Source: Lachnospiraceae bacterium UBA7109 | Lineage (GTDB): Bacteria > Bacillota > Clostridia > Lachnospirales > Lachnospiraceae | Direction: 5' to 3' | Assembly (NCBI GenBank): GCA_002492335.1 | Contig: DKYD01000042.1 | Span: forward strand, 1-17,797 | DNA: 17,797 nt | Shown: in pieces, positions 15,722 to 17,797 of the stretch | Layout of the letters: each line of letters begins with the position of its first letter | Numbering within the stretch: the first letter of the stretch is position 1 | Made by a program: the position numbers and the translations under genes | The notes under the pieces: generated by a model | Told to the model about the DNA's origin: nothing | What the model saw: the letters and a program-made list of their open reading frames with translations, nothing else | Database searches by the model: none

Positions 15722-16250
15722 CAGAGCGGTTGAATTTGCCACAAAGGCGCATGAAGGACAGTTCCGAAAGGGTACGAAGAGACCTTATATTGTACATCCG
15801 ATAGAAGTTGGTGATATTGTTTCTGCCATGACGACAGATGAGGAGGTGATCAGCGCCGCGGTACTCCATGATACGATTGAGGACTGCGAAGGAATTACAC
15901 AGAGAATCCTTGCGCAGGAATTTTCGGAAAGAGTCGCATACATGGTGGCACGGGAGAGTGAAGACAAATCAAAAACATGGATGGAAAGAAAATCTGCGAC
16001 GATTGAATATTTGAGAACAGCTCCCAGAGAGATCCAAATGATCGGTCTGGCAGATAAATTGTCCAATATGCGGGATATTAACCGGGATTATCCGGTCATT
16101 GGAGAAGAATTGTGGAATCGCTTTCGTATGAAAAATAAAGACACGATCGGCTGGTATTATAAAGGGGTGAGGGATGCCTTGAAAGGTGCGTTTGAAGGTG
16201 TTCCTGCTTATGAAGAATACTGCAGGTTGATTGAAAAGAATTTTGAATAA
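15714..16250 (+). CDS. HD-domain small alarmone (ppGpp) hydrolase-like protein
   Basis: This 178-residue cytoplasmic metal-dependent phosphohydrolase resembles the hydrolase half of RelA/SpoT and stand-alone MESH1-type enzymes, which degrade (p)ppGpp. The HD ligands are visible: His28 in YIVHP, His52-Asp53 in LHDTIED (Glu56, Asp57) and Asp114 in LADKLSN. The opening pattern AHEGQFRKGTKRPYIVHP is the RelA/SpoT hydrolase signature. There is no synthetase, TGS or ACT domain, and the length matches stand-alone hydrolases. The frame is open from 15669 within the RND gene, but the ATG at 15714 has AGGAGG (15701-15706) 7 bases upstream. The RND stop lies 8 bases into this gene, so translation is probably coupled. 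The substrate is inferred from family and not proven; other HD nucleotidases are possible. Confidence 0.85.
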   Translation: MINRAVEFATKAHEGQFRKGTKRPYIVHPIEVGDIVSAMTTDEEVISAAVLHDTIEDCEGITQRILAQEFSERVAYMVARESEDKSKTWMERKSATIEYLRTAPREIQMIGLADKLSNMRDINRDYPVIGEELWNRFRMKNKDTIGWYYKGVRDALKGAFEGVPAYEEYCRLIEKNFE

Positions 16251-16253
16251 AAG

Positions 16254-16290
16254 ATGCAGGGCTATCTGACGGCCCTGCATAATGTTTTTT
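16254..16290. terminator. Bidirectional intrinsic terminator between the HD and DUF1284 genes
   Basis: A perfect 9-bp stem (16254-16262 with 16272-16280, ATGCAGGGC and its complement) with a 9-base loop is followed on the + strand by seven T residues (16284-16290). On the - strand it is followed by CTTTTATT. The stop codon of the - strand gene (16262-16264) lies at the stem-loop junction, so both convergent transcripts use the same hairpin. Confidence 0.85.
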
Positions 16291-16654
16291 TACACGCACT
16301 TACCGGATACCATCCACAGTTTCCGCAGATGTCCTCCAGAATGTCCGGCGTCATTTTTTCACGGATTTCCCGGGTGATGTCCTGATAAATACAGGTCTTT
16401 TCTTTTATGTGAAAATATTCTTTTACCTTCGCATCATAAGCATTTACTTTGTCATTGTCTTTGCATACATTTTTTTTCACCATATTAGGGCAATGCTCAC
16501 ATAAATCATCTGTTCCGAAAACGATTTCTATGGAAACAGGAGTGTCCGACCTTAAAAGAGCAGTCAGTTCATTCATGTTTTTTACAAATGCAGCATCATA
16601 TCCTTTCCCGCTGTAGCTTTGCGTACAAAGCAGATGGTGTGGTCTTAAGCGCAT
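16262..16654 (-). CDS. DUF1284 family cysteine-rich protein
   Basis: This 130-residue protein of unknown function is recognised as DUF1284 by its start MRLRPHHLLC and its cysteine pattern. Nine cysteines are present (10, 52, 55, 64, 88, 110, 113, 121, 126), including CEHC and CGNC pairs. This suggests a metal or Fe-S site, though no ligand set is proven. There is no signal peptide or membrane segment. Its ATG lies 10 bases inside the end of bioY, in another frame, and no good separate ribosome site is seen. Translation is probably coupled to bioY, and the pair should share biotin-responsive transcription. Whether it has any role in biotin metabolism is not shown. Confidence 0.8.
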   Translation of the reverse strand: MRLRPHHLLCTQSYSGKGYDAAFVKNMNELTALLRSDTPVSIEIVFGTDDLCEHCPNMVKKNVCKDNDKVNAYDAKVKEYFHIKEKTCIYQDITREIREKMTPDILEDICGNCGWYPVSACKKTLCRAVR

Positions 16655-17193
16655 ACCAGGGAGCCCAGCCTTTCACGGATTTTAAGGCCTATGACGGCGG
16701 CGAGAACGGCTTTGATAATTGCTGTTGGGATAAATGGAAGCACACAGGCAGTAAATGCAGTTATCAGGGAGCTGTCCATAAGAATACAGAACATAATAAC
16801 TCCGATTATGTAATTCACAATGGTTCCTGCAATCAGGCAGAGGATAAATCCACCTTTTATGTGTCGAAATTTATCGACTCCCAGACCGATCATATAAGCC
16901 ATAATCGGGAAAGAAATTAAAAATCCTCCTGTCGGGCCTGCAAGATACTGAATACCTCCGGTAAATCCTGCAAGAACCGGAAGGCCTGTTGAACCGAGCA
17001 GTACATAGATCAGGGAAGCAACAGCTCCTTTTTTAGAACCAAGAACAACAGCGGTCAAAGTGATAGCGAAAGTCTGCATGGTCATGGGAACACCCATGGG
17101 CATTGGGACAGATATCTGAGCCATAACCGCAATCACTGCGGTACAAAGCGCAATTGCGCAAATATCACTGGTTGAAATTCTTTTATTAGTCAT
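16645..17193 (-). CDS. bioY: BioY, substrate-binding subunit of a biotin ECF transporter
   Basis: BioY is the membrane S-component that captures biotin and works with the energy-coupling module EcfAA'T. That module is not in this window, so it is probably shared and encoded elsewhere. The 182-residue protein is highly hydrophobic with about six membrane segments. It carries typical BioY sequences: VPMTMQTFA, a segment around LGSTGLPVLAGFTGG, then YLAGPTGGFL near residue 85. AGGAGG (17199-17204) lies 5 bases before the ATG. A consensus promoter overlapped by a BirA-like operator lies just upstream. The presence of BioY suggests the organism salvages biotin; no biotin synthesis genes are seen here. 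Confidence 0.93.
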   Translation of the reverse strand: MTNKRISTSDICAIALCTAVIAVMAQISVPMPMGVPMTMQTFAITLTAVVLGSKKGAVASLIYVLLGSTGLPVLAGFTGGIQYLAGPTGGFLISFPIMAYMIGLGVDKFRHIKGGFILCLIAGTIVNYIIGVIMFCILMDSSLITAFTACVLPFIPTAIIKAVLAAVIGLKIRERLGSLVCA

Positions 17194-17222
17194 AACGTCC
17201 TCCTTGCATATTTGCTACCTTC

Positions 17223-17275
17223 AGTATAGTAAACAAAACACAGAATGTCAACCTAAAAATAAAAAAGGTTAACAA
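17223..17275 (-). promoter_or_regulatory. Promoter and BirA-like operator of bioY
   Basis: On the - strand, a perfect -35 TTGACA (17246-17251) and -10 TATACT (17223-17228) are 17 bases apart. Around them is an inverted repeat: TTGTTAACC (17267-17275 read on the - strand) and GGTTGACAT (17245-17253), separated by 13 bases. This closely matches the BirA site known in bacteria (TTGTTAACC, spacer, GGTTAACAA). One half-site covers the -35 box, so biotin-bound BirA would block polymerase. The spacer is slightly shorter than the 14-15 usually described. Confidence 0.75.
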
Positions 17276-17309
17276 ATGGAAGACAACTTTCTCTCTTCCG
17301 CAAGCTCTG

Positions 17310-17797
17310 CCGCCCGCCATGGGATTGGGGCAAACGCGGCCCGCATGGCTGCCAGAAGCTCTGTGCATCCGTTGGAGGGCATTGCAGATTTTTGCAGTTT
17401 TTACGAGCATAGTGACCGTTGCTGTGCAATGTCTGAGCATCCGTATAAGCGAAACCGTAAACACAGCCTTCTGACAGCAATCGACAATCTTAACAGACAC
17501 TTACGAAAAAGAGGCCAGAGATGTATGATAGCTGCAGTTTGTCTCAAACTCGTAAACTCAAACAGCGAGACAAACTGCAGTTCATCTCTGCCCATCTGTT
17601 TCGAGTGTCTGTAACAGATGTCTCAGATGCCGCCAGAAGGCTGTGCTTACGGTTTCGCTTATATGGACTGCGAGTTTGCTAAAGCAACGGTCAATAGGCG
17701 GCGCAGAAAAAACAAAAAAATCAATTGTTCTCCAACGGATGCACAGAGCTTCTGGCAGCCATGCGGGCCGCGTTTGCCCCAATCCCATGGCGGGCGG
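17310..17797. repeat. 488-base imperfect palindrome with perfect 68-base outer arms
   Basis: The bases 17310-17377 are the exact reverse complement of 17730-17797, the last base of the window. Inside, further blocks pair in register: 17413-17423 with 17683-17693; 17444-17473 with 17634-17663 (29 of 30 match); 17493-17501 with 17604-17612; 17516-17523 with 17583-17590; and 17532-17545 with 17567-17580. The sums of paired coordinates stay within 35105-35112, so it is one long dyad with small bulges, not scattered repeats. No transposase or convincing gene lies inside; short open frames on both strands look like by-products of the symmetry. It could be a MITE-like element, a large structured RNA or an assembly effect at a contig end. 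Confidence 0.9.
17532..17580. repeat. Central hairpin of the large palindrome
   Basis: A perfect 14-bp stem (CTGCAGTTTGTCTC at 17532-17545 with its complement at 17567-17580) encloses a 21-base loop (17546-17566). It sits at the symmetry centre of the larger palindrome. No T-tract follows on either strand, so it is not a simple terminator. Confidence 0.85.

Noticed and set aside
17278..17299. GGAAGA...TCTTCC hairpin before the palindrome as an element boundary
   Set aside because: It is a 6-bp stem only; nothing else marks it as an end of the repeat or a terminator.
17276..17614. Open frames of about 60-110 codons on both strands through the palindrome
   Set aside because: They arise in symmetric DNA, lack ribosome sites and family resemblance, and run across the hairpin arms; they are not credible genes.

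Overview
The window looks like a chromosomal segment of a Gram-positive, low-to-mid GC anaerobe of the class Clostridia, most likely a Lachnospiraceae-type gut bacterium. This is inferred from strong AGGAGG ribosome sites, SLH-anchored surface enzymes, a T-box leader, an archaeal-type AspRS with GatCAB, and BioY. No rRNA, tRNA, CRISPR array, transposase or phage gene was seen.

Layout, left to right: (1) 1-2976, a promoter and a large secreted protein with three SLH domains followed by two different esterase domains. (2) 2988-4644, a terminator, then murI (glutamate racemase) and an AIM24-family gene, probably one transcript. (3) 4673-11051, a promoter and T-box riboswitch leading into aspS, gatC, gatA, gatB and a PurF-like gene, all on the + strand with short gaps. 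The AspRS carries residues expected of a non-discriminating enzyme, so AspRS plus GatCAB would make Asn-tRNA(Asn), and probably Gln-tRNA(Gln), by transamidation. The T-box specifier region reads GAAC, which overlaps a Glu and an Asn codon. The last gene keeps the PRPP-binding loop and Fe-S cysteines of PurF but has lost the N-terminal glutaminase cysteine.

(4) 11065-11790 on the - strand, a short-chain dehydrogenase/reductase. It is divergent from (5) 11915-16250, an RND-type export permease with a roughly 250-residue coiled-coil insertion. The permease gene overlaps a small HD-family alarmone-hydrolase-like gene by 8 bases. A bidirectional terminator ends this unit. (6) 16262-17275 on the - strand, bioY plus a cysteine-rich DUF1284 gene overlapping its end. 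They are driven by a consensus promoter embedded in a BirA-like operator, so biotin probably represses them.

(7) 17276-17797, no convincing gene. From 17310 to the last base is a 488-base imperfect palindrome. Its outer 68 bases are a perfect inverted repeat and several inner blocks also pair around a 14-bp central stem. It is the least explained structure here. It ends exactly at the window edge, so its true extent, and whether it is a mobile element, a structured RNA or an assembly effect, cannot be settled from this sequence.
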